Below, piece by piece: positions 18,233 through 28,432 of a DNA stretch of 64,000 nt. Source of the stretch: Pelagibacteraceae bacterium GOM-A1. Lineage in GTDB: Bacteria > Pseudomonadota > Alphaproteobacteria > Pelagibacterales > Pelagibacteraceae. Both the position numbers and the translations under genes were made by a program. The notes under the pieces were generated by a model. That model did not search any database and was not told where the DNA came from. It saw only the letters and a list, made by a program, of their open reading frames with translations. Each line of letters opens with the position of its first letter. The first letter of the stretch is position 1. Where the stretch lies: assembly GCA_001704065.1 (NCBI GenBank), contig LHBX01000008.1, positions 62,001-126,000 of the forward strand. The letters are read 5' to 3'.

Positions 18233-19830
18233 GTAAAGAAAAAATCTATATATTTGATACAACACTTAGAGATGGGGCACAAACTCAAGGCGTTGACTTT
18301 TCATTAAATGAAAAAGAAAAAATCGCTAAATCTTTAGATAACCTAGGAGTTGATTATATAGAAGGTGGTTGGCCAGGAGCAAATCCAACTGATACAGAAT
18401 TTTTTAATAAGGATCAAAACTTTAAAAATGCAAACCTCACAGCTTTTGGCATGACTAAAAAATCAGAGCATAGTGCAAAAAACGACCCTATGTTGTCATC
18501 TCTGATTAATTCAAAGAGTTCATCCGTTTGTTTATTTGGTAAAAGTTGGGATTTTCATGTTGATGTTGCATTGGGTATTTCAAATGATCAAAATTTGAAA
18601 AATATAAGTGAGAGCACAAAGCATATAGTTAATTCAGGTAAAGAATTTATGTTTGATGCTGAACATTTTTTTGATGGTTATAAATCAAATCCTGAATACG
18701 CAATATCATGTTTAAAAGCAGCATTTGATAATGGTGCAAGATGGATTGTATTATGTGATACTAATGGAGGGACATTGCCTCATGAAATTTCTAAAATTGT
18801 TGAAAAAGTAACAAAGCATATACCTGGAAAAAACCTAGGAATTCATGCCCACAACGATACCGAAAATGCAGTTGCCAATAGTCTAGTAGCTGTGCAGGCA
18901 GGAGTTAGACAAGTTCAGGGTACAATAAATGGACTTGGAGAAAGATGTGGTAATGCAAATTTAATGTCTTTGATCCCAACTTTTTTTTTAAAAAAAGATT
19001 TTTCAGACAAATATGAAATTAATATTAAGCCTGAAAATATTAAAAATTTAACACAATGCTCAAGATTATTAGATGAAATACTTAATAGAAAACCAAACAA
19101 ACATTTACCTTATGTAGGTGCTTCTGCATTTTCACATAAAGGCGGAATGCATGTATCAGCTGTACAAAAAGATCCAAAAACTTATGAACATATTAATCCT
19201 GATGAAGTAGGTAATGCTAGGAATATTGTTGTTTCTGATCAATCAGGTCAATCTAATATAATGTCTAGATTAAATGCAATTGGCATTAATATTAAAAAAG
19301 ACGATCCAAAAATTAAAAAACTTCTTCACGAAGTAAAAGATAGAGAGTTCATAGGATATAGTTACGATGGTGCTGATGCATCTTTTGAGCTTTTAGCTAG
19401 AAGATTGATGGGTGAAATACCAAGATATATTTCAATTAATGAATATGATGTTTCTGTTAAGAAAGATTCTACTGGAGAAGTAATATCATTTGCAAAAGCA
19501 AAACTTGAGGTGGATGGTCATGAAATATTATGTGAAGGCGAGGGTAACGGACCTGTTAATGCTTTAGATAATGCAATTAGAAAAAATGTAAACAAACTTG
19601 AAAAATACTCAGAGTACTTAAAAGATTTAAAATTAGTTGATTATAAAGTTAGAATATTAAATACAGGAACTGGAGCTGTTACTAGAGTTTCAATAGAAAG
19701 TGCAGACTCAAAACACGGTAATTGGTTCACAATTGGAGTTTCTCCAAATATTATTGATGCATCTTTTAAAGCTCTAGTTGATAGTTTGGATTATAAACTA
19801 TTCAAGGATAATGCTCCCGCAAGTACTTGA
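18229..19830 (+). CDS. cimA: Citramalate synthase (CimA / 2-isopropylmalate synthase family)
   Basis: A 533-aa HMGL-type TIM-barrel enzyme with a C-terminal LeuA allosteric domain. DTTLRDGAQTQGVDFSL at residue 10 holds the catalytic Arg-Asp pair, IHAHNDTENAVANS near 205 provides metal-binding histidines, and GLGERCGNANL is typical. The wording DGAQTQGVDFS and overall length fit the CimA2 type, making R-citramalate from pyruvate and acetyl-CoA for isoleucine synthesis without threonine deaminase. The ATG at 18229 overlapping the cysS stop is preferred over the GTG at 18217. Confidence 0.88.
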   Translation: MSKEKIYIFDTTLRDGAQTQGVDFSLNEKEKIAKSLDNLGVDYIEGGWPGANPTDTEFFNKDQNFKNANLTAFGMTKKSEHSAKNDPMLSSLINSKSSSVCLFGKSWDFHVDVALGISNDQNLKNISESTKHIVNSGKEFMFDAEHFFDGYKSNPEYAISCLKAAFDNGARWIVLCDTNGGTLPHEISKIVEKVTKHIPGKNLGIHAHNDTENAVANSLVAVQAGVRQVQGTINGLGERCGNANLMSLIPTFFLKKDFSDKYEINIKPENIKNLTQCSRLLDEILNRKPNKHLPYVGASAFSHKGGMHVSAVQKDPKTYEHINPDEVGNARNIVVSDQSGQSNIMSRLNAIGINIKKDDPKIKKLLHEVKDREFIGYSYDGADASFELLARRLMGEIPRYISINEYDVSVKKDSTGEVISFAKAKLEVDGHEILCEGEGNGPVNALDNAIRKNVNKLEKYSEYLKDLKLVDYKVRILNTGTGAVTRVSIESADSKHGNWFTIGVSPNIIDASFKALVDSLDYKLFKDNAPAST

Positions 19831-20549
19831 TGTCATTAAGAAATATAACTTTCATTTTACACAAACCTCAATTATCAGAAAATATAGGAGCATGCGCTCG
19901 AGCTTTAAAAAACTTTAATTTTACCAATCTATCAATTGTTAATCCAAAACCCTCATTTCCAAATGACAAAATTATTGCAACATCTGTAGGTGCAAAAGAT
20001 GTTATTAAAAAAGCAAAAGTATATGAAAATATAGAAACATCATTAAGTAATTTGGATATATTGGTTGCAACATCTGCAAGATTTAGAAATAAAAATATTA
20101 AACATATATCAATAACTGATCTTAATAAGATTGATTACAAAAAAAAGGTTGGTTTTCTTTTTGGATCAGAAGCATCTGGATTATCAAATAATGAGGTTAG
20201 TTATGCTGATTATACTTTACAAATTCCAAGTAATAAAAATTTTAGATCTCTAAATTTGTCTCACAGTCTTATTATAGTAGCTCAAATAGTAAGTGGCCTA
20301 ATTTTAAATAAAAAGTTTACCTTTGAAAAGTCAAAAAAAATTAAAAGTGCAAATAAAACTGATATTCAAAGAATGTTAAATTTATGTATCAATAATTTAG
20401 AAAATAAGAATTTTTTTCACCCACCTGAAAAAAAACCAATCATGATGGAAAATTTAAGAAGTATTTTCTATAAACTCAATCTATCAGAAAAAGAAACTCG
20501 TATTTTATCAAGCGTATTTGCTGGTTTAAGTAAGGAAAAGGTTGATTGA
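19830..20549 (+). CDS. trmJ: SPOUT-family RNA 2'-O-methyltransferase, TrmJ-like
   Basis: A 239-aa protein with the SPOUT knot: FILHKPQLSENIGACARAL at the N-terminus (Asn and Arg of motif 1), FGSEASGLSNNEV near 115 (motif 2) and IPSNKNFRSLNLSHSLIIVA near 135 (motif 3). The C-terminal helical extension with RMLNL and PEKKPIMMENLRSIF fits TrmJ, which methylates position 32 of tRNAs. The ATG at 19830 overlaps the cimA stop. A TTG three bases upstream is a weaker alternative. Confidence 0.85.
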   Translation: MSLRNITFILHKPQLSENIGACARALKNFNFTNLSIVNPKPSFPNDKIIATSVGAKDVIKKAKVYENIETSLSNLDILVATSARFRNKNIKHISITDLNKIDYKKKVGFLFGSEASGLSNNEVSYADYTLQIPSNKNFRSLNLSHSLIIVAQIVSGLILNKKFTFEKSKKIKSANKTDIQRMLNLCINNLENKNFFHPPEKKPIMMENLRSIFYKLNLSEKETRILSSVFAGLSKEKVD

Positions 20550-20584
20550 CAAAACATAACTTAGGCTTATAAGACCTCCTATTA

Positions 20585-21202
20585 ATGACAAAAAGATTAA
20601 ACTCTAAACATAAAGTAGATAGAAGATTAAAAGTAAATTTATGGGGGAGACCCAAAAGTCCTTTTAATACAAGAGCTTATCCTCCAGGACAACATGGACA
20701 AACAAAAGCTGGAAAACCTTCAGACTATGGAATTCAACTACAGGCAAAACAAAAATTAAAGTCTTATTATGGCAACATGAATGAAAGACAGTTTAGAAAT
20801 GTTTATAAAAAAGCGATCATGAAAAAAGGTGATACTGCTGAAAACTTAATTGGATTATTAGAAAGAAGATTAGATGCTGTAATTTATAGATCAAAGTTAT
20901 CAAACACAATCTTTTCATCAAGACAATTGATTAACCACGGTCATGTTAAAGTAAATGGAAAAAAAGTTAATATAGCAAGCTATCAGGTTAAAGAAGAAGA
21001 CACGATTGAAATTAGAGATAAATCTAAACAACTTGCTTTAATTGATATTGCTCTTGCTAACAAAGAAAGAGAAGTTCCAGAATATCTACAATTAGATGAA
21101 AAGAATAAAAAAGTTAAATTTGTTAGAGTTCCATCTTTCGAAGAAGTTCCTTACCCAGTTGTAATGGAGCCAAACTTAGTAATTGAATATTACTCTAGAT
21201 AA
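20585..21202 (+). CDS. rpsD: 30S ribosomal protein S4
   Basis: A 205-aa primary rRNA-binding protein nucleating the 30S body. The N-terminal [21 protein letters not shown], central [16 protein letters not shown] and the S4 RNA-binding domain with [32 protein letters not shown] (near 95-125) are diagnostic. Here it is a lone gene away from the S13-S11-rpoA group, behind a 35-nt leader with a CCTCC-like rather than classical ribosome site. Confidence 0.97.
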   Translation: MTKRLNSKHKVDRRLKVNLWGRPKSPFNTRAYPPGQHGQTKAGKPSDYGIQLQAKQKLKSYYGNMNERQFRNVYKKAIMKKGDTAENLIGLLERRLDAVIYRSKLSNTIFSSRQLINHGHVKVNGKKVNIASYQVKEEDTIEIRDKSKQLALIDIALANKEREVPEYLQLDEKNKKVKFVRVPSFEEVPYPVVMEPNLVIEYYSR

Positions 21203-21541
21203 CTAATTCTTAGTTTTAAAGTTTATTCCTTTAGACTCAAAAAGTTTAGCGAGTTCACCACTCTCATACATTTCTTTTACGATATCACATCCGCCAATAA
21301 ACTCGTTTTTAACATATAATTGAGGAATGGTTGGCCAATCACTAAATACTTTTATACCTTCTCTTAGCTTTTGATCTGCTAAAACATTTACACCTTTAAA
21401 ATTTACTTCAAGAACTTTTAATATGTTTGAGGTTGCCATTGAAAATCCACACTGAGGTGCGTCAGGTGTACCTTTCATAAAAAGACATACATCGTTATTT
21501 TCAATTTCACTTTTTATTAAATCATTTGTTTCTTGTTCCAT
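21203..21541 (-). CDS. grxD: Monothiol glutaredoxin, CGFS type
   Basis: A 112-aa Grx4/GrxD protein that carries and delivers [2Fe-2S] clusters. The CGFS active site is in APQCGFSMA (near residue 30), with the preceding KGTPD and the downstream WPTIPQLYV and GGCDIVKEMYESGEL glutathione-binding segments. It follows bolA directly, and GrxD and BolA form a known Fe-S-bridged complex, so the pairing is functional. Confidence 0.95.
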   Translation of the reverse strand: MEQETNDLIKSEIENNDVCLFMKGTPDAPQCGFSMATSNILKVLEVNFKGVNVLADQKLREGIKVFSDWPTIPQLYVKNEFIGGCDIVKEMYESGELAKLFESKGINFKTKN

Positions 21542-21772
21542 TTAAATTTCCTTTGTTTTAATTGCTAAAGCGTGAAGCTCATTTCCCATTTTACCTTTTA
21601 AAGAATTATAAACCATTTTGTGTTGTTCAATTTTACTTTTACCTGAAAATTTAGATGATGTCACTGTAGCAGAATAGTGATTTCCATCACCTGCTAAATC
21701 TTGAATTTCAACTTTTGCGTCAGGTAATCCTTCTTTAATTAAGCTCTCGATTTCTTTTAAATTCATTGCCAT
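21542..21772 (-). CDS. BolA family protein
   Basis: A 76-aa BolA-like protein with the class II KH-like fold. Seen are IESLIKEGLPDAKVEIQDLAGDGNHYSATVTS, FSGKSKIEQHKMVYNSL and the C-terminal ELHALAIKT, with the conserved histidine that coordinates a bridging Fe-S cluster with GrxD. It lies between purL and grxD with single-base junctions. The IbaG/BolA subtype is not resolved. Confidence 0.92.
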   Translation of the reverse strand: MAMNLKEIESLIKEGLPDAKVEIQDLAGDGNHYSATVTSSKFSGKSKIEQHKMVYNSLKGKMGNELHALAIKTKEI

Positions 21773-23964
21773 TAGCTATCCATATACTTCTTTAACCAAT
21801 ATTTATGTGCATCTGCTAATTCTTCAATAGGCAAATTGATATCATCATTATATTTAATGGAATTGCCATCAATTATTCCTAAATCGTCAAAATGTACTGA
21901 ATATTTGTTTAAAATCTCGATTACTTTCTTCAAACTAGCTCTAGGTATTTCAACAATATATCGAGCCTGATCTTCACCAAAAAAATATTCATATTTATTT
22001 GTTAAACCCTTAAGTGTATTAATTTTTATTCCTTTTTTTCCTTTAATACACATTTTTGATACTGCGGTTAAAATTCCACCTAATGATACATCGTGGCAAC
22101 TCACAATAAGATTTTTTCTAGATAAGTCTAATACAGTCTCACCAATGTTTTTTTCATTAAATAAATTAACGGTTGGTGGAGGACCTTTTTTTTCATTTAA
22201 AAGTTCTCTTGCAAAAATACTTTGATCTAAATGCCCATCAGTTTTACCAATTACATAAACTAAGTTTCCTTCAGTTTTAAAATCCATTGTAAGCATTTGT
22301 TGATAGTCAGAGATTAGACCTACACCTCCAATTGTCGGTGTAGGCTTTATACCTTTATCTTTTGTTTCGTTATAAAACGAAACATTTCCAGATACGACTG
22401 GAAAATCTAGATACTTGCTTGCATCTGTAATTCCTTCAACACATTCTACGAATTCACCCATATTTTTTTCTTTTTCTGGATTTCCAAAGTTTAAACAATT
22501 TGTAATCGCAATAGGTTTAGCTCCTACCGAAATAAGATTTCTATAGCTCTCACAAACTATTTGTTTTCCTCCAGTTAATGGATGCGAGAAACAATATAAT
22601 GCGGATGAATCTACTGATGCTGCGACCGCTTTATTGGTCCCATGAACTCTAACAACACCAGCATCACCTCCAGGTTTTTGAATTGTGTCACCCATTACTG
22701 TATGATCGTATTGATCCCATATCCATTTTTTGTCTGAAATATTTGAATTACTTAAAATCTTCCTCAAGCAATCTGATAATTTTAGAGATTTAAATTCATC
22801 TTTATCAAATTTTAATTTTTGAGGTAATTTAGTTTTTTTCCAAGGACGATCATAAATTGGAGCATTTTCAGCTAGAAGATCAATCGGTATTTCAGCAACT
22901 TTTTTATTATCAAATATTAATTCTATTTTTTTTGAATTAGTTGTTTTACCTATAACTGCAAAATCTAGGTTCCATTTATCAAATATTTTCTTCGCGTGTT
23001 CTTCTTTTCCTTTTTCAAGAACTATAAGCATTCTCTCTTGACTTTCAGACAACATTATTTCGTATGGTGTCATTTTTTCCTCTCTACAAGGAACTTCGCT
23101 TAGATCTAATTCAATTCCAAGATTTCCTTTTGATGCCATTTCCACACTTGAAGATGTTAATCCTGCTGCACCCATATCTTGAATTGCAATAATTGAATTA
23201 TCAGCCATTAATTCTAGGCACGCTTCAAGTAATAATTTTTCAGTAAATGGGTCTCCGACTTGAACTGTTGGTTTTTTTTCCTCAATTTTGTCATCGAAAG
23301 TTGCTGAAGCCATACTGGCACCATGAATTCCGTCTCTTCCAGTTTTTGAACCTACATATATTACTGGTTTATCTAATCCAGCTGCTTTTGAGTAAAAAAT
23401 CTTATTTTTGTTCACTAAGCCAAGAGTCATGGCATTTACTAATATATTTCCATTGTAAGATTCATCAAAAGTAGTTTGGCCAGCAATGGTTGGAACACCA
23501 ATACAATTTCCATATCCACCTATTCCTTTAACAACTCCTCTTAATAAATTTCTTGTTTTTTTATGTTGTGGTGAACCAAAATGAATTGAATTTAAATTTG
23601 CTATTGGTCTTGCTCCCATTGTAAATACATCCCTCATAATTCCACCAACACCAGTCGCCGCACCTTGATAAGGTTCAATAAATGAAGGGTGATTATGACT
23701 TTCAATTTTAAATACAATTGCATCGTCATCTCCAATATCAATGACACCAGCATTTTCTCCAGGTCCTTGGATGACCTGTTTTCCTTTGGTGTGCATTTTT
23801 TTTAAATGTTTTCTAGAAGACTTATAGGAGCAATGTTCGTTCCACATTGCAGAAAATATTGCAAGCTCAGTTAAATTAGGTGTTCTCTTAAGAAGTTCAC
23901 ATATTTTAGAAAACTCTTCTTTTTTTAATCCGTGGTCTATTGCAACTGCTTCTGTAACTTCCAT
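21772..23964 (-). CDS. purL: Phosphoribosylformylglycinamidine synthase, PurL subunit (small type)
   Basis: The 730-aa ATP-dependent catalytic subunit making FGAM from FGAR and ammonia. Duplicated AIRS-type halves are visible: FKIESHNHPSFIEPYQGAATGVGG near residues 85-108 and a second SALYCFSHPLTGGKQIV region near 440. WSEHCSYK appears as MWNEHCSYKSS near 42. The glutaminase domain of large PurL is absent and is supplied by purQ, with purS as the third partner, both immediately upstream in the operon. Confidence 0.97.
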   Translation of the reverse strand: MEVTEAVAIDHGLKKEEFSKICELLKRTPNLTELAIFSAMWNEHCSYKSSRKHLKKMHTKGKQVIQGPGENAGVIDIGDDDAIVFKIESHNHPSFIEPYQGAATGVGGIMRDVFTMGARPIANLNSIHFGSPQHKKTRNLLRGVVKGIGGYGNCIGVPTIAGQTTFDESYNGNILVNAMTLGLVNKNKIFYSKAAGLDKPVIYVGSKTGRDGIHGASMASATFDDKIEEKKPTVQVGDPFTEKLLLEACLELMADNSIIAIQDMGAAGLTSSSVEMASKGNLGIELDLSEVPCREEKMTPYEIMLSESQERMLIVLEKGKEEHAKKIFDKWNLDFAVIGKTTNSKKIELIFDNKKVAEIPIDLLAENAPIYDRPWKKTKLPQKLKFDKDEFKSLKLSDCLRKILSNSNISDKKWIWDQYDHTVMGDTIQKPGGDAGVVRVHGTNKAVAASVDSSALYCFSHPLTGGKQIVCESYRNLISVGAKPIAITNCLNFGNPEKEKNMGEFVECVEGITDASKYLDFPVVSGNVSFYNETKDKGIKPTPTIGGVGLISDYQQMLTMDFKTEGNLVYVIGKTDGHLDQSIFARELLNEKKGPPPTVNLFNEKNIGETVLDLSRKNLIVSCHDVSLGGILTAVSKMCIKGKKGIKINTLKGLTNKYEYFFGEDQARYIVEIPRASLKKVIEILNKYSVHFDDLGIIDGNSIKYNDDINLPIEELADAHKYWLKKYMDS

Positions 23965-24647
23965 TATTTAAAATTATCTAAAATATTTTTGAAAAATAAT
24001 GAACCATCTTCACCTGATAAATATTTGTCTATCATTCTTTCTGGATGAGGCATCATTCCCAATACATTTTTATTTTCATTAAATATTCCAGCTATATTTT
24101 TAATTGCTCCGTTAGGATTAGTTGCTTCATTTTCTGTCCCATCTTCTCCACAATACGTTACAGCTATTTGATTATTATCTTGCAATAATTTTAATTCATC
24201 ATCACTACAAAAATAATTCCCTTCATTATGAGCAATATGAAGTTCTAAAACATCCTTTTTTAAATCTTTAAAATATTTATTTTGTTTATCTTTAACTTTT
24301 ACAAAAACATTGCTGCATATAAAATTAAGAAACTTATTTTGTTGCAAAATTCCTTTTAGTAATCCAGTTTCGGTTAAGATTTGAAATCCATTACAAATAC
24401 CTAATACTAGGCCTCCAGAATTAGCAAAATCAATTACTGATTTTATAATCTTTGATTTAGACGCAATACTTCCACACCTTAAGTAATCACCATAAGAAAA
24501 GCCACCTGGTAATACTATCAAATCTGATTTTGGAATAGATTGATCATTGTGCCAAACCATTTGATTTTTAAAACCAAATTTTTTTAAAGCTACATCCATG
24601 TCCCTATCACAATTTGATCCTGGAAAAATAATGACTGATGATCTCAT
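23964..24647 (-). CDS. purQ: Phosphoribosylformylglycinamidine synthase, glutaminase subunit
   Basis: A 227-aa class I amidotransferase feeding ammonia to PurL. The triad is visible: the nucleophile cysteine in GICNGFQIL (near 86-94), and His/Glu in PHPER near 207. N-terminal IIFPGSNCDRDMDVAL is typical of PurQ. It abuts purL by one base and follows purS by three. Confidence 0.97.
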   Translation of the reverse strand: MRSSVIIFPGSNCDRDMDVALKKFGFKNQMVWHNDQSIPKSDLIVLPGGFSYGDYLRCGSIASKSKIIKSVIDFANSGGLVLGICNGFQILTETGLLKGILQQNKFLNFICSNVFVKVKDKQNKYFKDLKKDVLELHIAHNEGNYFCSDDELKLLQDNNQIAVTYCGEDGTENEATNPNGAIKNIAGIFNENKNVLGMMPHPERMIDKYLSGEDGSLFFKNILDNFK

Positions 24648-24650
24648 TTA

Positions 24651-24884
24651 TTAAACTATTTTGTAATCCTCAATTACAAGATTGGCCAATAGCTTTTTGC
24701 ACATTTCATCTACCAAAGACTTTGCTTTTTTTTCATCCTTCTCTTTAACTTCAATTTCAAAAAATTTACCTTGTCTTACATCTTCAACATTTCCAAAGTT
24801 CATTCCATTAAGTGTTTGTTGAATGGCCTTTCCCTGAGGATCTAAAACTCCATTTTTAAGAGTTACAATTACTTTAATTTTCAT
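24651..24884 (-). CDS. purS: Phosphoribosylformylglycinamidine synthase subunit PurS
   Basis: A 77-aa protein needed for the PurL-PurQ complex to channel ammonia. VTLKNGVLDPQGKAIQQTLN and DVRQGKFFEIEV are the family signatures. Order purC-purS-purQ-purL on one transcript matches the Gram-positive and alphaproteobacterial layout. Confidence 0.95.
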   Translation of the reverse strand: MKIKVIVTLKNGVLDPQGKAIQQTLNGMNFGNVEDVRQGKFFEIEVKEKDEKKAKSLVDEMCKKLLANLVIEDYKIV

Positions 24885-25669
24885 TATTTTTTTTTAATCT
24901 TTACTGCTTGTGGTTTGGTGTATTTTAATGGTCTTATATTTGATTGTTCATGAAGTATATCTAATCTTCTTGCAACTTCTTGATAAGCCTCAATTAGATT
25001 TCCAAGGCCTTTTCTAAATCTATCTTTATCTAATTTTTTATCACTATTTACATCCCATAGTCTGCAGGTATCTGGACTTATTTCATCTGCGAGTATGATC
25101 TCTTTTTTTCCATTTTTTTCATACCTTCCGAATTCTACTTTAAAATCTACAAGTTTAATACCAACACCTCTAAACATGCCTTGAAGAAAATCGTTAATTC
25201 TATTTAATTCTTTATTAATTATTTTTAATTCATCATTTTCTATCCATTTAAAAGCTAAGATATGTTCAGTACTTACTAAAGGATCTCCTAAAGCATCATC
25301 TTTTAAGCAATACTCTATTAATGGATTATCTAAGACTGTCCCATCTTCAATACCCAATCTTTTAGTTAATGATCCAGTTGCAATATTTCTTACAATAAAT
25401 TCAATAGGTATAATATCAACGTGCTGAACTAGTTGCTCTCTCATATTTAAACGTTTTACTAAATGATTTTTGATACCAACATTGTTTAATTGAGTTAATA
25501 TATGTTCAGAAATTCTATTGTTTAAAATTCCTTTACCATCCATCACTGCTTTTTTTTGATTATTAAATGCAGTTGCATCATCTTTAAAATGTTGGATAAC
25601 ATATTTTTTATCGTTACTTGCAAAAATTATTTTTGCTTTACCTTCGTATAATTTTTTTCCTTTTTTCAT
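24884..25669 (-). CDS. purC: Phosphoribosylaminoimidazole-succinocarboxamide synthase
   Basis: SAICAR synthetase, 261 aa. The N-terminal KLYEGKAKIIFAS nucleotide-binding strand, IIPIEFIVRNIATGSL near 105, and the signature VDFKVEFGR plus LADEISPDTCRLWD near 185-210 are all present. It shares single-base overlaps with purB and purS. Confidence 0.96.
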   Translation of the reverse strand: MKKGKKLYEGKAKIIFASNDKKYVIQHFKDDATAFNNQKKAVMDGKGILNNRISEHILTQLNNVGIKNHLVKRLNMREQLVQHVDIIPIEFIVRNIATGSLTKRLGIEDGTVLDNPLIEYCLKDDALGDPLVSTEHILAFKWIENDELKIINKELNRINDFLQGMFRGVGIKLVDFKVEFGRYEKNGKKEIILADEISPDTCRLWDVNSDKKLDKDRFRKGLGNLIEAYQEVARRLDILHEQSNIRPLKYTKPQAVKIKKK

Positions 25670-26961
25670 TATTTGAATACTCTTTTAAATATATAATTTA
25701 CATTTTTTAAGTGTTTGTCATATGTAAAGATTTTATCTAATCTTTTTTCATTTATTTTGCCAGTGATTGATTTATCACTTTTTAAAAGTGTTAATAGGTT
25801 TATATTCTTTGCAAAACTAGCTTTTGCATGAGACTGAACTAATCTATACGCTTTCTCTCTAGCGATACCTGATTTAGTAAGTTCTAACATTACCTCTTGA
25901 GAAAAAACAAGACCTCTTGTTAAGTTTAAATTTTTTATCATAGTTTTTGGATAAACAATCATTTTCTCTAAAATTCCCGATAGTCTAACTAAAGCAAAAT
26001 CTAAGGTTATATTTGCATCTGGACCAATATTTCTTTCAACACTAGAGTGAGAAATGTCTCTTTCATGCCATAAAGAAATATTTTCTAAAGCTGGAATTAC
26101 ATAGCTTCTTACCATTCTTGCAAGTCCGGTGAGATTTTCACTTAATATTGGATTTTTTTTATGAGGCATAGCAGAAGAACCTTTTTGATCTTTTGAAAAG
26201 AATTCTTGTAATTCATAAACTTCTGATCTTTGTAAATGCCTTATTTCTGTCGCTACTCTTTCAACAGATCCAGCAATAATCCCAAGAACTGCAAAATAAT
26301 GTGCATGTCTATCTCTAGGTATAATTTGAGTTGAAATTGGCTCAGCTTTTAATTTTAATTTTTTTGAAACATAAGTTTCAATTTTAGGATTTACATTTGC
26401 AAACGTTCCTACAGCCCCAGAAATTGCACATGTAGATACATTTTCTATTGCATCTTTTAATCTTAATTTGTTTCTTTTAAATTCTTCATAAAATGATGCT
26501 AATTTTAGTCCAAATGTAATTGGTTCAGCATGAATTCCATGACTTCTTCCAATACATGGAGTTAGCTTATATTTTTTTGCCTGTTTTTTTAGAACAGATA
26601 ATATTTTATCAATGTCTCTTAATAATATGTTTCCTGACTGAACCAATTGAATATTTAAAGTTGTATCTAAAACATCAGATGAGGTCATGCCTTGATGCAG
26701 ATATCTTGCTTTAATACCGGCTTGTTCTGTAATTGATGTCAAAAAAGCAATTACATCATGCTTAACTTTTGCTTCGATGTCATGAATTCTTTTGACATTG
26801 ATTTTACCTTTTTTTTTAACTAATGACGCAACTCCTCTAGGAATAATTTTATATTTTTCCATTGCCTCAGCTGCAGCAATTTCTACATCTAGCCAAATTT
26901 TATATTTGTTTTCTTCAGACCAAATATTGACAAGCTCTTTTCTAGAATATCTTGATATCAT
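25669..26961 (-). CDS. purB: Adenylosuccinate lyase
   Basis: A 430-aa fumarase/aspartase-superfamily lyase acting twice in purine synthesis, on SAICAR and adenylosuccinate. The signature SSAMPHKKNP (near 262-271) bears the catalytic serine loop, and TSSDVLDTT and RSHGIHAEP provide the other active-site segments. It overlaps map at its start and purC at its end, placing it in the pur operon. Confidence 0.96.
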   Translation of the reverse strand: MISRYSRKELVNIWSEENKYKIWLDVEIAAAEAMEKYKIIPRGVASLVKKKGKINVKRIHDIEAKVKHDVIAFLTSITEQAGIKARYLHQGMTSSDVLDTTLNIQLVQSGNILLRDIDKILSVLKKQAKKYKLTPCIGRSHGIHAEPITFGLKLASFYEEFKRNKLRLKDAIENVSTCAISGAVGTFANVNPKIETYVSKKLKLKAEPISTQIIPRDRHAHYFAVLGIIAGSVERVATEIRHLQRSEVYELQEFFSKDQKGSSAMPHKKNPILSENLTGLARMVRSYVIPALENISLWHERDISHSSVERNIGPDANITLDFALVRLSGILEKMIVYPKTMIKNLNLTRGLVFSQEVMLELTKSGIAREKAYRLVQSHAKASFAKNINLLTLLKSDKSITGKINEKRLDKIFTYDKHLKNVNYIFKRVFK

Positions 26962-27731
26962 TAATTATATGGGGGCCTCGTATAACCTTTAACAGATTCT
27001 GTGAAAATTTCATATGAATCTTCTGTGATACCAACAGTATGCTCAAATTGTGCTGATAAAGATTTATCTTTAGTTACCGCTGTCCACCCATCATTTAAAA
27101 CTTTAGTGTCATATTTTCCATAATTTATCATTGGTTCAATAGTAAAAGTCATTCCAGGAGCTAATTCTTTACCAGTATTTTTTGATCCATAATGAAGAAT
27201 ATTGGGAGGTTCATGAAAAACATTACTTATTCCGTGACCACAAAAATCTCTTACAACTGAATAACCTTTGCTTTCAACATAAGATTGAATTTCAAATCCT
27301 ATATCACCAAGTTTTTTACCTGGTTCTAAAATAGATATTGCTTTCATCAACGAGTCATAGGTTGCTTCGATTAAATTTTTTGCCTTAACTGGCACATTTC
27401 CAATTTCATACATTCTACTTGTATCCCCATAATAATCGTCAACAACTGCTGTCACATCAACATTAACTGCATCACCATCTTCTAAAATTCTATCAGAAGG
27501 TATTCCATGACAAACCACATGATTTAATGAAGTACAAAGTGATTTTTCAAAACCTCTATAAAATAACGGAGCTGAATAGCCACCATTATCTTTTATAAAT
27601 TCATAACCTAATTTATCAATCTTATCTGTTGATACTCCTGGTTTGATATAATCTGTAAGCATGTCTAAAGTTTTAGATGCAAGCTTTCCAGCAACTCTCA
27701 TCTTTTCAAATTTTTCTTTATAATCACTCAT
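26961..27731 (-). CDS. map: Methionine aminopeptidase, type I
   Basis: A 256-aa metalloprotease removing the initiator methionine. The five metal ligands are seen in order: D in NVDVTAVVDD, D in YYGDTSRMY, H in CGHGISNVFHEPP, E in FTIEPMI and E in QFEHTVGI. The start overlaps the end of sfsA by 8 nt, and the stop overlaps the purB start. Confidence 0.96.
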   Translation of the reverse strand: MSDYKEKFEKMRVAGKLASKTLDMLTDYIKPGVSTDKIDKLGYEFIKDNGGYSAPLFYRGFEKSLCTSLNHVVCHGIPSDRILEDGDAVNVDVTAVVDDYYGDTSRMYEIGNVPVKAKNLIEATYDSLMKAISILEPGKKLGDIGFEIQSYVESKGYSVVRDFCGHGISNVFHEPPNILHYGSKNTGKELAPGMTFTIEPMINYGKYDTKVLNDGWTAVTKDKSLSAQFEHTVGITEDSYEIFTESVKGYTRPPYN

Positions 27732-28410
27732 CTATAATATTAATTTTTTTTTCAATTTTAATCTCTTTAGAACTAAGTTTACATCTATAAGCAAGAAATT
27801 TTACTCCAGCTTTTTTTGCTTTTTTGTAATTTTCAAAGTAAATGTGGTCAATATCTTTTGCAATTCTAAAATTATTTATATTTTGAATTTGCGTTAAAAA
27901 TAAGACATAAGGTTTATATCCTTTTTTAATTGACTTAATTAACATATTTAGATGCTTTGTTCCTCTTGAGGTTACCGCATCAGGAAATTCTGCAATATCA
28001 TTCTCTCTAAATAATGTAACATTCTTTACTTCTATTAAATAATTATCACATAAAAAATCAAATCTTGTATCATCACTAAATTTAAATTCTGGTTTAATAT
28101 TTTTAATAGTTTTAAATTCTGATATTAATTCATTTTCTAAGCCATGATTAACTATTTTGTTAGCTCTATGAGTATTTACTCCAACGTATCTTTTTTTTGC
28201 TTTTATTAACTCTAAAGTAAATTTCAGTTTTCTTTTTGGATCATTGTGTTCTGTAAGTAAAACTTCATTACCTTGATCCAAAAGACCCTGCATAGATCCA
28301 GTGTTAGGACAATGTGCCGTTACAATCTTGTTATTTACTTTTATATCAGCGAAAAATCTCTTATATCTTTTTAATAATTTTCCTTTAATAAGGCTATTTG
28401 TAAATTTCAT
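27724..28410 (-). CDS. sfsA: SfsA family protein
   Basis: A 228-aa protein with the SfsA layout: an N-terminal OB-like region (IKGKLLKRYKRFFADIK, TAHCPNTGSMQGLLDQG) and a nuclease-like C-terminal half (DFLCDNYLIEVKNVTL, FPDAVTSRGTKHL). The latter carries the D-ExK motif of restriction-endonuclease folds. SfsA was named for a sugar-fermentation phenotype; its true activity is not settled. It is the first gene of the minus-strand block, 22 bp from the divergent gene at 28433. Confidence 0.92.
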   Translation of the reverse strand: MKFTNSLIKGKLLKRYKRFFADIKVNNKIVTAHCPNTGSMQGLLDQGNEVLLTEHNDPKRKLKFTLELIKAKKRYVGVNTHRANKIVNHGLENELISEFKTIKNIKPEFKFSDDTRFDFLCDNYLIEVKNVTLFRENDIAEFPDAVTSRGTKHLNMLIKSIKKGYKPYVLFLTQIQNINNFRIAKDIDHIYFENYKKAKKAGVKFLAYRCKLSSKEIKIEKKINIIDE

Positions 28411-28432
28411 ATAAATTTACTTATATTTACAT